From the NCBI GenBank assembly GCA_003229915.1, contig QIGA01000249.1, positions 1 through 12,801 on the forward strand: 12,801 nt of DNA, in the 5' to 3' direction. The notes beneath the pieces were generated by a model. It worked only from the letters and a program-made list of their open reading frames with translations, was not told where the DNA came from and ran no database searches. Position 1 is the stretch's first letter. Each line of letters opens with the position of its first letter. Shown piece after piece: positions 6,060 through 12,801 of the stretch. Source of the DNA: Chloroflexota bacterium (GTDB lineage: Bacteria; Chloroflexota; Dehalococcoidia; SZUA-161). Made by a program: the position numbers and the translations under genes.

Positions 6060-7316
6060 CTACGACCTGCTCAGCACTTTGACCACTTCACCTAGCTGGA
6101 TAGTTTGTTGCTCACCTTTGTCCATGTCCCTGAGCACCACTGTCCCTCTCTTGATCTCATCCTCGCCGATGATCACGGCTTGACGTGCGCCTGTGGAGTT
6201 AGCCTGCTTGAGCTGTGCCTTGAGGCTCCTATCGCCGCAGGCCAAGATTACGCTGAGCCCAGACCTCCTCAAAAGCGACACCAGCTTGATCGCTTCTTCC
6301 TTGGCATCCTGTCCCAAGTAGGCGATGAACACGGAAGGCGATACAGGTTCAGGGACAGCACGCTTCTGCTTCTTCAAGTTGAGCACTAAGCGCTCGATTC
6401 CAGTGGCGAAGCCAATCGCGGGAGTTGGCTTGCCTCCAAGCTGCTCGATAAGGTTGTCATATCTTCCGCCTGCCCCGATGGTCGCCTGAGCCACCACTTC
6501 GCCTTCCGGAGCTATCTCGAATACAGTTTTGGTGTAGTAGTCTAATCCCCGTACGAGCCGGTGATTGACGATGAAGGGCAAATTCAACAAAGCCAGGTAT
6601 CTTTCCAGTTGATCGAAATGGTCGGCACATTCCCCACATAGGTAATCAGTGCTTCTCGGTGCCTGGTCGGCCAGTGGAATGCAGGAAGCCTTTTTGCAGT
6701 CCAGCAGGCGCAGAGGATTTCTAGCCAGTCGCCGCTGACAATCAGGGCACAGCATCGAGAGATGCTGTGCATAATAGCCTCTCAGGGTATCGAGATACGC
6801 GGGGCGGCAGACATTGCATCCGATGCTGTTCAAATTGAGGATGAGCCCATCAAGCCCCAGGTTTACATAAAACTGCCAGGCTATATCGATAATCTCGGCA
6901 TCCAGGGCGGGATCGATCTCCCCCAGCGCCTCGACCCCAAACTGATGATGCTCTCGGTATCTTCCTGCCTGGGGGCGTTCATATCTGAAGATAGCAGCAT
7001 CATAGTAGAGCCTCACCGGCTGGGGGAGGGTGTGCATTCCGTGCTCCACATAGGCACGGCATACTGAGGCAGTCCCCTCGGGGCGCAGGGTCAGCTTATC
7101 CCCACTCCGATCCTCAAGCGTATACATCTCCTTCTCCACAATGTCGGTCTCCTCGCCGATGCTACGTACGAAAAGGCCAGCGTCCTCAAAAGTGGGCGTA
7201 TCTATACGCTGGTAGCTGTAGAGCTCACAGATAGCAGCTGCCTTCTGCCTTATGTAGCTCCAGTATCCCTGCTCCCGGGGCAGAATATCCGAAGTGCCGC
7301 GTGGTGCACGGTACAA
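6060..7316 (-). CDS. hisS: Histidine-tRNA ligase
   Basis: This class II synthetase charges tRNA-His with histidine. The 418-residue protein opens with YRAPRGTSDILP, the standard beginning of bacterial HisRS. Motif 1 region is around 40-65, motif 2 is IFRYERPQAGRYREHHQFG (109-127), the HisA motif is RLVRGLDYYTKTVFE (253-267), and motif 3 is AIGFATGIERLVL (300-312). The C-terminal anticodon domain spans about 325-418. I chose a TTG start at 7316: AAAGGGGG lies 7 bases upstream and the protein then starts exactly where the family does. Reading on to 7481 would add 55 residues unlike HisRS. The insertion region carries four cysteine pairs (C167/C170, C190/C193, C207/C212, C227/C230), suggesting bound zinc; I recall this in other anaerobes' HisRS. 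Transcribed divergently from rel. Confidence 0.96.
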   Translation of the reverse strand: MYRAPRGTSDILPREQGYWSYIRQKAAAICELYSYQRIDTPTFEDAGLFVRSIGEETDIVEKEMYTLEDRSGDKLTLRPEGTASVCRAYVEHGMHTLPQPVRLYYDAAIFRYERPQAGRYREHHQFGVEALGEIDPALDAEIIDIAWQFYVNLGLDGLILNLNSIGCNVCRPAYLDTLRGYYAQHLSMLCPDCQRRLARNPLRLLDCKKASCIPLADQAPRSTDYLCGECADHFDQLERYLALLNLPFIVNHRLVRGLDYYTKTVFEIAPEGEVVAQATIGAGGRYDNLIEQLGGKPTPAIGFATGIERLVLNLKKQKRAVPEPVSPSVFIAYLGQDAKEEAIKLVSLLRRSGLSVILACGDRSLKAQLKQANSTGARQAVIIGEDEIKRGTVVLRDMDKGEQQTIQLGEVVKVLSRS

Positions 7317-7323
7317 GCGAATT

Positions 7324-7331
7324 CCCCCTTT
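7324..7331 (-). promoter_or_regulatory. Ribosome binding site deciding the hisS TTG start
   Basis: AAAGGGGG on the minus strand ends 7 bases before TTG 7316. It is the only strong site near the conserved N-terminus, and no ATG lies within the correct range. Confidence 0.7.
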
Positions 7332-7361
7332 ACTCGCAGCATCAAGCTTCAGTCGTCTAGC

Positions 7362-7390
7362 AGAATACAGTATCGAGAGTTGTTTGTAAA
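7362..7390 (-). promoter_or_regulatory. Promoter of hisS
   Basis: On the minus strand, TTTACA (7390-7385) is followed after 17 bases by TATTCT (7367-7362). Transcription would start near 7355, giving a leader of about 40 bases, too short for a T-box. Confidence 0.58.
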
Positions 7391-7395
7391 GGAGA

Positions 7396-7424
7396 TTGCA
7401 TCCTAGACACCCCTGCAATATACT
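7396..7424 (+). promoter_or_regulatory. Promoter of rel
   Basis: TTGCAT (7396-7401) is followed after 17 bases by TATACT (7419-7424). The start would be near 7431, about 25 bases before the rel ATG. Its -35 lies 5 bases from the divergent hisS -35. Confidence 0.6.
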
Positions 7425-7455
7425 GTTGAGTAGAGACACAGTTGAAGGCCACTCT

Positions 7456-9636
7456 ATGGATATAAAAGCCCTGACTGACAAGGTGAAAGAGTATCTTCCC
7501 GAAGATAAGTTGGCTTTGGTCGAAGAGGCATATAGCTTTGCGCTGGAGGCTCACGGCAACCAACGTCGCCTCACAGGGGATCCGTTTATCTCACACCCTC
7601 TGGAGACAGCGATGATCGTTGTTGATCTTCACCTTGACGAGGTATCCATTGCCGCTGCCTTACTCCATGATGTCTCTGAAGACTGCGGGGTTTCCTTCAT
7701 AGATATCGAGAGCCGCTTCGGGCCTGAGGTAAGCAGGTTAGTCGAGGGAATGACTCGACTGGACAAGATATCGTTCCAGATTCAAGATGGTGAATTCAAA
7801 GGGGCTATCGAAAGCGAAGCCCAGGTAGAAAGCCTGCGCAAAATGTTCGTGGTCACAGCCGAAGACATCCGAGTTGTCCTCATCAAATTGGCCGACAGGT
7901 TGCATAACATGCGCACCCTGAAGCCACTGCCACAGGAGAAACAGCAAAGGATAGCCAGGGAGACAATGGAGATCTATGCTCCTCTGGCCCACCGCCTGGG
8001 AATCTGGCAGATAAAGTGGCAATTGGAGGATCTGGCATTTCGCTATCTGCAGCCAGATAACTATCGCCAGATCGCTAAACTGATCGCCGCTCGAAGAGTA
8101 ACCAGGGAGCGCTACGTAGCCCGTGTGAGCCGAATCCTCAGTGACGATCTTGAGAAAGCAGGTATAAAGGCGGAAGTCACCGGGAGACCAAAGAGCATCT
8201 ATAGCGTACACACCAAGATAGAGAGATATGCAGCCCAGGGTAAGGAGTTCAGTGACATCCATGATTTACTGGCTCTCCGCGTGTTTGTAGACAATGAGCG
8301 TGACTGCTATAGCGCCCTGGGGATTGTCCACTGCCTTTGGCGTCCGATACCCGGGCAGTTCGATGATTTCATCGCCAACCCCAAGGAGAACAGGTATAAA
8401 GGACTACACACCACAGTCATGTGCCTTGATGCCAGGCCGCTGGAGGTTCAGATTCGCACACATCGCATGCACCGTATAGCGGAATATGGGGTAGCGGCCC
8501 ATTGGAGGTATAAGGAAGGGGCAAAGAAGGATATCGGGTTCGAGGAGAAAATAACCTGGCTCAGACAGCTTATGGAGTGGCAGCGTGTTCTGAGCGGCAC
8601 AGCGTTCATCGAATCAATAAAGACCGATATCTTTCGAGATCAGGTTTTCGTTTATACCCCCAAGGGCGAGATTAAAGAACTACCCAGAGGCGCAACACCT
8701 CTCGATTTCGCCTACCGTATTCATACCAATGTAGGGCATCGCTGCATAGGCGCTAAAGTAAACGGCAGAATGGTTTCATTGGACTATCAGCTCCGCAATG
8801 GTGACACCGTTGAGATCAAGGCCACCAAGGCGGATCGCGGGCCAAGCCTTGACTGGCTTAATATCAACCTGGGTTACGTTAAGACTCATCATGCTCGGGA
8901 AAAGATCAGACAGTGGTTTCGCCGTCAGGAGAAAGCAGAGAATGTCGAACGAGGCAGAGCGATTCTGGAAAAGGAACTCCGCCGCCTGGGGTTAAGCTTT
9001 GCTGACCGGGAGAGGATTGCCAATCTCTTTAAATATGATGGCGTGGATGATTTCCTGGCTGCTATCGGCTGTGGCGACATCAGCCCTCATCTAATCGCTG
9101 CGAAGATCGCCATCCCGGAGGAGCAGCCTCAAACACCGCTACTGGTCACATCCACAGCAGCCCCGTCTAGGGTTGAAACGACATCAGCAGTCACGGTTCT
9201 AGGCGCGGGCGATTTGTTGACCCACCTTGCCCCTTGTTGTCAGCCTGTGCCGGGGGACGATATTATCGGCTTCGTTACCCGTTCTCGCGGGGTGACTATC
9301 CATCGTAAGGACTGCCTCAACGTCCTGAATGAAGACGAGAAGGAAAGACTTGTCAAGGTGTCATGGGGGAAGTCAGGGCTTTCTTTCCCACTCACTATTC
9401 GAGTTGAGGCCTGGGACAGGGTAGGATTGCTGCGAGACGTTACCTCTCTCGTATCAGACGAGAGGATAAATATAGCCGCAGCTTCGCTGGACGAACAAGG
9501 GGATGACAAGCTCTCCATTTTCCTGACCATGGATATTAGCAATGTCGGACAGCTGGGCCGGCTGTTCTCCAAGCTGGAAGGCGTGTCTGGCGTCATCAAT
9601 GTGACTCGGATTTCCGAGGGCAAGCACGAGGGGTAG
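7456..9636 (+). CDS. relA: Bifunctional (p)ppGpp synthetase/hydrolase, Rel/RelA/SpoT family
   Basis: This enzyme makes and breaks the alarmone (p)ppGpp in the stringent response. The 726 residues show the full long-RSH layout. The HD hydrolase domain has SHPLE (46-50), LLHDVSED (69-76) and KLADRLHNMRTL (144-155), so the hydrolase looks intact. The synthetase has GRPKSIYSVHTKI (243-255), RYKGLHTT (313-320) and LEVQIRTHRMHRIAEYGVAA (329-348). TGS is about 394-457. After a helical region comes the zinc-finger-like LAPCCQPVPGDDIIG (591-605) with a distal HRKDC, then an ACT domain (about 645-720). Both active sites suggest a bifunctional Rel rather than a synthetase-only RelA. ATG 7456 is chosen because AAGG lies about 7 bases upstream; an earlier TTG at 7396 is the -35 box. 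uvrC follows after 13 bases, so the two are probably co-transcribed. Confidence 0.95.
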   Translation: MDIKALTDKVKEYLPEDKLALVEEAYSFALEAHGNQRRLTGDPFISHPLETAMIVVDLHLDEVSIAAALLHDVSEDCGVSFIDIESRFGPEVSRLVEGMTRLDKISFQIQDGEFKGAIESEAQVESLRKMFVVTAEDIRVVLIKLADRLHNMRTLKPLPQEKQQRIARETMEIYAPLAHRLGIWQIKWQLEDLAFRYLQPDNYRQIAKLIAARRVTRERYVARVSRILSDDLEKAGIKAEVTGRPKSIYSVHTKIERYAAQGKEFSDIHDLLALRVFVDNERDCYSALGIVHCLWRPIPGQFDDFIANPKENRYKGLHTTVMCLDARPLEVQIRTHRMHRIAEYGVAAHWRYKEGAKKDIGFEEKITWLRQLMEWQRVLSGTAFIESIKTDIFRDQVFVYTPKGEIKELPRGATPLDFAYRIHTNVGHRCIGAKVNGRMVSLDYQLRNGDTVEIKATKADRGPSLDWLNINLGYVKTHHAREKIRQWFRRQEKAENVERGRAILEKELRRLGLSFADRERIANLFKYDGVDDFLAAIGCGDISPHLIAAKIAIPEEQPQTPLLVTSTAAPSRVETTSAVTVLGAGDLLTHLAPCCQPVPGDDIIGFVTRSRGVTIHRKDCLNVLNEDEKERLVKVSWGKSGLSFPLTIRVEAWDRVGLLRDVTSLVSDERINIAAASLDEQGDDKLSIFLTMDISNVGQLGRLFSKLEGVSGVINVTRISEGKHEG

Positions 9637-9649
9637 GTGAAACACCTAA

Positions 9650-11467
9650 GTGGAACGGGGTCGCTTCGAGGAACAGCTCAAGGCGCTGCCGGCAAAGCCC
9701 GGAGTTTATCTCTTTAAGGATGGCACCGGAAAGGTCCTCTACGTAGGCAAGGCAGCCAGTCTACGCCACCGGGTCAGGTCCTACTTTGGCACTCCACATA
9801 CATCTGCGCCCAAGCTTCAAAAGATAGTAGCCCGCGCGCGCGACCTTGACTTCATCGTCACTGATTCCGAACAGGAAGCGCTGATTCTGGAATGCAACCT
9901 GATCAAGAAGCACCGTCCTCGCCATAACGTAAGGCTCAAGGATGACAAGAGCTACCCTTACATCAAAGTTAGTCTGAATGAGGAATGGCCCCGCGTATTC
10001 CTAACAAGGCGCTTCGAGGACGATGGCGGGCGCTACTTTGGCCCTTTCGCCAGCGCCAAATCAGTACGCAGAACCCTCGACCTCTTAAAGCAGCTCTTTC
10101 GATTCTGCTCTCCTAGATCGATTATCACAGGCAGAAAGCCCCGCCCTTGTTTCGATTTCTACATACATCGCTGTGTCGGGGCATGCAGCGGCGAGATAAC
10201 CACAGAGGAATATCGCGGTATTATAAATCAGGTCATTTTCTTCCTCGAAGGAAAACAGGATGTTGTAATCCACGAACTGCGCCACAAGATGAATGAGGCC
10301 GCCGACGCTCTGGAGTTCGAGAAGGCTATCCACTTGCGTGACCAGCTTTACGCGGTGGAGAGTGTCACCGAGAGACAGAAGGTCACCTCTACCACCAAGG
10401 ATGATGAGGACGTGATCGCCTTTGCCAGGGAAAGAAACGAGGCCTGCGTGCAGATATTCTTCGTTCGCGGGGGCAAGCTTGTTGGGAAGGAGAACTTCGC
10501 CCTGGAGGGGACCTTGGACGAGAAGCCAGGCTACATCATGGCCAGCTTTATCAAGCAGTTCTATGACTCGGCACCCTATATCCCTCCCCGAATACTGCTC
10601 CAGACCGAGCCTCAGGATATCTCGGTCATCCGCGCCTGGCTTGAGGACAAACGAGGACGCAAAGTCAGTCTCAAAGTGCCACAACGTGGGGGGAAGAGAA
10701 AACTGGTGAACATGGTGGCCGAGAACGCCGCTCAAGCGCTTGAGCAGATGCGGGCCAAGTGGCTGGCCGACACTGGGAAAACAGCCGCCGCACTCAAGGA
10801 GCTCGAGGGACAGCTTCGCCTACCAGGACTTCCCCGGAGGGTGGAGTGCTACGACATCTCTGACATCAGAGGCACCTCTGCCGTAGGCAGCATGGTGGTT
10901 TTTGAGAATGGCAGACCCAAGCCCTCAAACTACCGTCGCTTTAAGATAAAGAGCGTCACAGGTATCGATGACTATGCCATGATACAAGAGGTGCTCAGGC
11001 GGCGCTTCAAACAGATAGCCTCTCAAGACGACAGCTCGTGGGCAGTGAGGCCGGACCTAGTTCTGATCGATGGCGGGAGAGGTCATCTAACCTCAGCTAT
11101 GGAAGTTTTTCAGGAACTTGGGATCAGCTTCCTCCCTCTTGCCGCTATTGCCAAGAGAAACGAAGAGATGTTCTTGCCAGATGTGACTGAGCCCCTCATA
11201 CTGCCACGCAATTCACAGGCGCTCTATTTGCTGCAGCGAATTCGCGACGAGGCACACCGTTTCGCTTTGTCATATCATCTGAAAGTGCGTCGGAAGAGTA
11301 CCATGACTTCAACTCTCGAAGTGCCTGGCATCGGCCCCAAACGCAGACGTGCTTTGATAAAGCAGTTCGGTTCCACTAGAGGGGTCAAAGAGGCCTCCAT
11401 CGAAGAGCTCGCCACAGTGCCGGGGATAACCAGAGCGCTGGCGGAGAGGGTGAAGGAGTATCTGTAG
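9650..11467 (+). CDS. uvrC: UvrABC excinuclease subunit C
   Basis: UvrC cuts DNA on both sides of a lesion after UvrB loading. The 605 residues show the N-terminal GIY-YIG nuclease (PGVYLFKDGTGKVLYVGKA, 17-35), which makes the 3' incision, and four cysteines (C153, C167, C175, C179) matching the iron-sulfur pattern of UvrC. A UVR motif for UvrB contact lies around 208-236. The RNase H-like nuclease making the 5' incision has YDISD (401-405), LIDGG (472-476) and DEAHRFA (533-539), giving D402, D474 and H536 as likely catalytic residues. Tandem helix-hairpin-helix motifs span about 555-605. The start is GTG, with AGGTGA about 8 bases upstream. It sits directly behind rel. No clear terminator follows before hicB. 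Confidence 0.97.
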   Translation: MERGRFEEQLKALPAKPGVYLFKDGTGKVLYVGKAASLRHRVRSYFGTPHTSAPKLQKIVARARDLDFIVTDSEQEALILECNLIKKHRPRHNVRLKDDKSYPYIKVSLNEEWPRVFLTRRFEDDGGRYFGPFASAKSVRRTLDLLKQLFRFCSPRSIITGRKPRPCFDFYIHRCVGACSGEITTEEYRGIINQVIFFLEGKQDVVIHELRHKMNEAADALEFEKAIHLRDQLYAVESVTERQKVTSTTKDDEDVIAFARERNEACVQIFFVRGGKLVGKENFALEGTLDEKPGYIMASFIKQFYDSAPYIPPRILLQTEPQDISVIRAWLEDKRGRKVSLKVPQRGGKRKLVNMVAENAAQALEQMRAKWLADTGKTAAALKELEGQLRLPGLPRRVECYDISDIRGTSAVGSMVVFENGRPKPSNYRRFKIKSVTGIDDYAMIQEVLRRRFKQIASQDDSSWAVRPDLVLIDGGRGHLTSAMEVFQELGISFLPLAAIAKRNEEMFLPDVTEPLILPRNSQALYLLQRIRDEAHRFALSYHLKVRRKSTMTSTLEVPGIGPKRRRALIKQFGSTRGVKEASIEELATVPGITRALAERVKEYL

Positions 11468-11491
11468 GCTCCAGTTCATCTGCTGCTGTTA

Positions 11492-11500
11492 TGATATAAT
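11492..11500 (+). promoter_or_regulatory. Extended -10 promoter of hicB-hicA
   Basis: TGA then a perfect TATAAT (11495-11500) lies in the uvrC-hicB gap. The -35 region (around 11472-11478) is poor. The start would be near 11507, about 47 bases before the hicB ATG. Confidence 0.58.
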
Positions 11501-11553
11501 CCCACGCAAGGACACAATTAAAGAAAGCGTTCAGCTACTTTGAGGAGGAGGCT

Positions 11554-11778
11554 ATGTTGCGAAAGTTTCGGGTGATTCTTGAGCCCAATGAACTGGGCGG
11601 ATATACAGTAACAGTTCCTTTGTTGCCTGGATGCATCAGTGAGGGTGATACCAAGGAGGAAGCACTGAGAAACATTAAGGAATCCGTGGAACTCTATATA
11701 GAAAGCCTTCATGCAGATGGTGAGCCAATACCTAGTGAGGAAACTACTGAAGAAGCTGTCGTAGAGGTTGCAGTTTGA
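11554..11778 (+). CDS. hicB: HicB family antitoxin (short form)
   Basis: HicB binds and silences the HicA RNase. This 74-residue protein is the partial RNase H-like fold: an opening strand FRVILEPNELGGYTVTVP (5-22), the hallmark LPGCISEGDTKEEALRNIKE (24-43), then a helix to about residue 55. The remaining tail is acidic and ends EEAVVEVAV. There is no room for the C-terminal helix-turn-helix or ribbon-helix-helix domain by which many HicB proteins repress their own promoter, so direct autoregulation is unclear. A GAGGAGGAGG tract (11542-11551) is a strong ribosome binding site. The antitoxin comes first, the reverse of E. coli hicAB but common elsewhere. Its stop overlaps the hicA start. Confidence 0.88.
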   Translation: MLRKFRVILEPNELGGYTVTVPLLPGCISEGDTKEEALRNIKESVELYIESLHADGEPIPSEETTEEAVVEVAV

Positions 11779-11996
11779 AGCTTCCACGAGTTAGTGGCAA
11801 GCAAACTGTTGAGGCACTACTGAGAGCGGGGTTCACCATACATCGCATTCGTGGTAGCCACTATATTCTTAAGGATGCTGAAACAGGTCGAAGAGTTACA
11901 ATACCTTATCATCGTCGAGAGCTTGCTTTGAAAACATTGCGCTCTATTTTGAAGCAGGCAGGGATGCACCTCGAGAGATTCTCCGAGCTACTGTAA
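11775..11996 (+). CDS. hicA: HicA family toxin (mRNA interferase)
   Basis: HicA is a small double-stranded-RNA-binding-fold RNase that cuts mRNA and stops translation until HicB binds it. The 73 residues have the family features: LPRVSGKQTVEALLRAGF (3-20), then RIRGSHYIL (24-32) with the conserved catalytic His at residue 29 in the GSH motif, a second strand with RRVTIPYHRREL (39-50), and the closing helix (LKTLRSILKQAGM). All key residues are present, so the toxin looks intact. The start is TTG, overlapping the hicB stop as TTGA, with AGAGG 7 bases upstream inside hicB. The overlap and weak start codon would keep toxin output below antitoxin output (inference). An exonuclease III gene follows 29 bases later. 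Confidence 0.88.
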   Translation: MKLPRVSGKQTVEALLRAGFTIHRIRGSHYILKDAETGRRVTIPYHRRELALKTLRSILKQAGMHLERFSELL

Positions 11997-12025
11997 ACCG
12001 CGCGACCCAGAACGGATGAGCTGCC

Positions 12026-12801
12026 ATGCCAGAGATCAAGATACTGTGTTGGAACGTCAACGGAGTCAGGGCGGCAAGCAGGAAAGGCTTCCTGGAATGG
12101 CTGGCTAAGGAAGCCCCAGACATCCTCTGTCTTCAAGAAACGAAGGCTCATCCCGAGCAGCTTGAGGAGGGCCTGCGAGAACCGCACGGCTATCATACAT
12201 ACTGGAACTACCCGGAGGAGGCAAAGGGCTATTCCGGGGTTGCCACTTTCACCAAAGAGGAGCCCCTGAGCGTCAAGAGTGGCTTCGGTATCGAGAGATA
12301 CGACATCGAGGGGAGAGTCATAATCACGGAATACCCTGAGTTCACTCTATTCAATGTGTATTTCCCCAACGGCAAGAAAGACGCAGATAGACTGAGATAC
12401 AAGATGGATTTCTATGAAGACTTCCTTCAGTTCGTTGAACCTTTGAGAACGAAGGGCGAGAAACTCATCGTGTGCGGCGATTACAATACTGCCCACAAAG
12501 AGATAGATTTGGCCAGGCCGAAGGGGAACGAAAAGGTCTCGGGGTTTTTACCTATGGAAAGGGAATGGATCGACAGGTTCATTGCCCATGGTTTTGTCGA
12601 TACCTTTCGCCATTTCAACAAGGAACCACACCAGTACACATGGTGGGACTTGAAATCGGGGGCGAGAGAGAGAAACGTCGGCTGGAGAATCGACTACCTC
12701 TTTGTCACGGAGAACCTGCTGCCATCGGTTTCAAAGGCGTTCATCATGCCCGAAGTGATGGGCTCCGACCATTGTCCCATTGGAATCATCCTGAAAATAC
12801 C
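12026..12801 (+). CDS. xth: Exodeoxyribonuclease III / AP endonuclease (ExoIII family), cut by the right edge
   Basis: This Mg-dependent enzyme cuts DNA at abasic sites and removes 3' blocking groups in base excision repair. The 258 visible residues are nearly full length. The family motifs appear in order: NVNGVRA (10-16), LQETKA with metal ligand E38 (36-41), GYSGVA (68-73), NVYFPNG with the active-site Tyr (110-116), GDYNTAHKEIDLARPK (151-166), WRIDYLF (220-226) and GSDHCPIG with the catalytic Asp-His pair (246-253). The sequence style is that of the mesophilic bacterial ExoA group. ATG 12026 gives the normal N-terminus; GGATGAG upstream is a modest ribosome binding site. It is 29 bases behind hicA and may be read from the hicB promoter or through from uvrC. 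Only the last residues and stop codon are probably missing. Confidence 0.94.
   Translation, partial: MPEIKILCWNVNGVRAASRKGFLEWLAKEAPDILCLQETKAHPEQLEEGLREPHGYHTYWNYPEEAKGYSGVATFTKEEPLSVKSGFGIERYDIEGRVIITEYPEFTLFNVYFPNGKKDADRLRYKMDFYEDFLQFVEPLRTKGEKLIVCGDYNTAHKEIDLARPKGNEKVSGFLPMEREWIDRFIAHGFVDTFRHFNKEPHQYTWWDLKSGARERNVGWRIDYLFVTENLLPSVSKAFIMPEVMGSDHCPIGIILKI

Noticed and set aside
7317..7481. N-terminal extension of hisS to an upstream start at 7481
   Set aside because: The 55 extra residues are unlike HisRS, cover both promoters, and would run over the rel start codon; the TTG with a strong ribosome binding site fits better.
7738..8262. 174-codon minus-strand open frame opposite rel
   Set aside because: It is antisense to the HD and synthetase domains of rel, with no recognisable protein.
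10085..10735. 216-codon minus-strand open frame opposite uvrC
   Set aside because: It is a shadow of uvrC, whose domains and catalytic residues are intact over the same bases.
1..12801. Mobile elements, CRISPR arrays, attachment sites or an origin
   Set aside because: No transposase, direct-repeat array, terminal inverted repeats or DnaA-box cluster was seen.

Overview
The window carries a compact, mostly housekeeping stretch of bacterial chromosome. Gene content and style suggest an uncultured Chloroflexota of the Dehalococcoidia type. From memory, Dehalococcoides has a similar relA/hisS/prfA/prmC grouping near gyrB, but I could not verify this. G+C looks moderate and even. I see no insertion sequence, CRISPR array, tRNA or rRNA.

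Region 1 (1-3344, minus strand) is a biotin-dependent carboxyl-transfer operon. Transcribed from high to low coordinates, it holds a propionyl/methylmalonyl-CoA carboxyltransferase (12S/MmdA type), a 78-residue small subunit, and the start of a pyruvate/oxaloacetate carboxyltransferase (5S/PycB/OadA type) that runs off the left edge. Together these suggest methylmalonyl-CoA:pyruvate transcarboxylation or a related decarboxylation. The biotin carrier is not in view. A good promoter lies about 360 bases upstream of the first gene, so the operon seems to have a long leader with several hairpins.

Region 2 (3345-7316) is translation-related. A plus-strand RimI-like acetyltransferase converges on prmC. 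prfA and prmC overlap by ATGA and code for release factor 1 and the enzyme that methylates its GGQ glutamine. hisS lies upstream on the same strand and starts at a TTG chosen by a strong ribosome binding site. Between hisS and prfA, a near-consensus promoter is followed at once by a terminator-like hairpin.

Region 3 (7317-7455) is a short divergent promoter region. The hisS and rel promoters have -35 boxes only 5 bp apart.

Region 4 (7456-12801, plus strand) holds rel (ppGpp synthetase/hydrolase), uvrC 13 bases behind it, a hicB-hicA toxin-antitoxin pair with its own promoter, and an exonuclease III-family gene cut by the right edge. DNA repair genes therefore flank the toxin-antitoxin pair.

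I found no convincing wholly new system. The best second-look items are the long structured leader of the carboxyltransferase operon, the small third subunit, the hairpin just after the prfA promoter, the NPPY-to-NLPY change in PrmC, the enlarged RimI and the short HicB.
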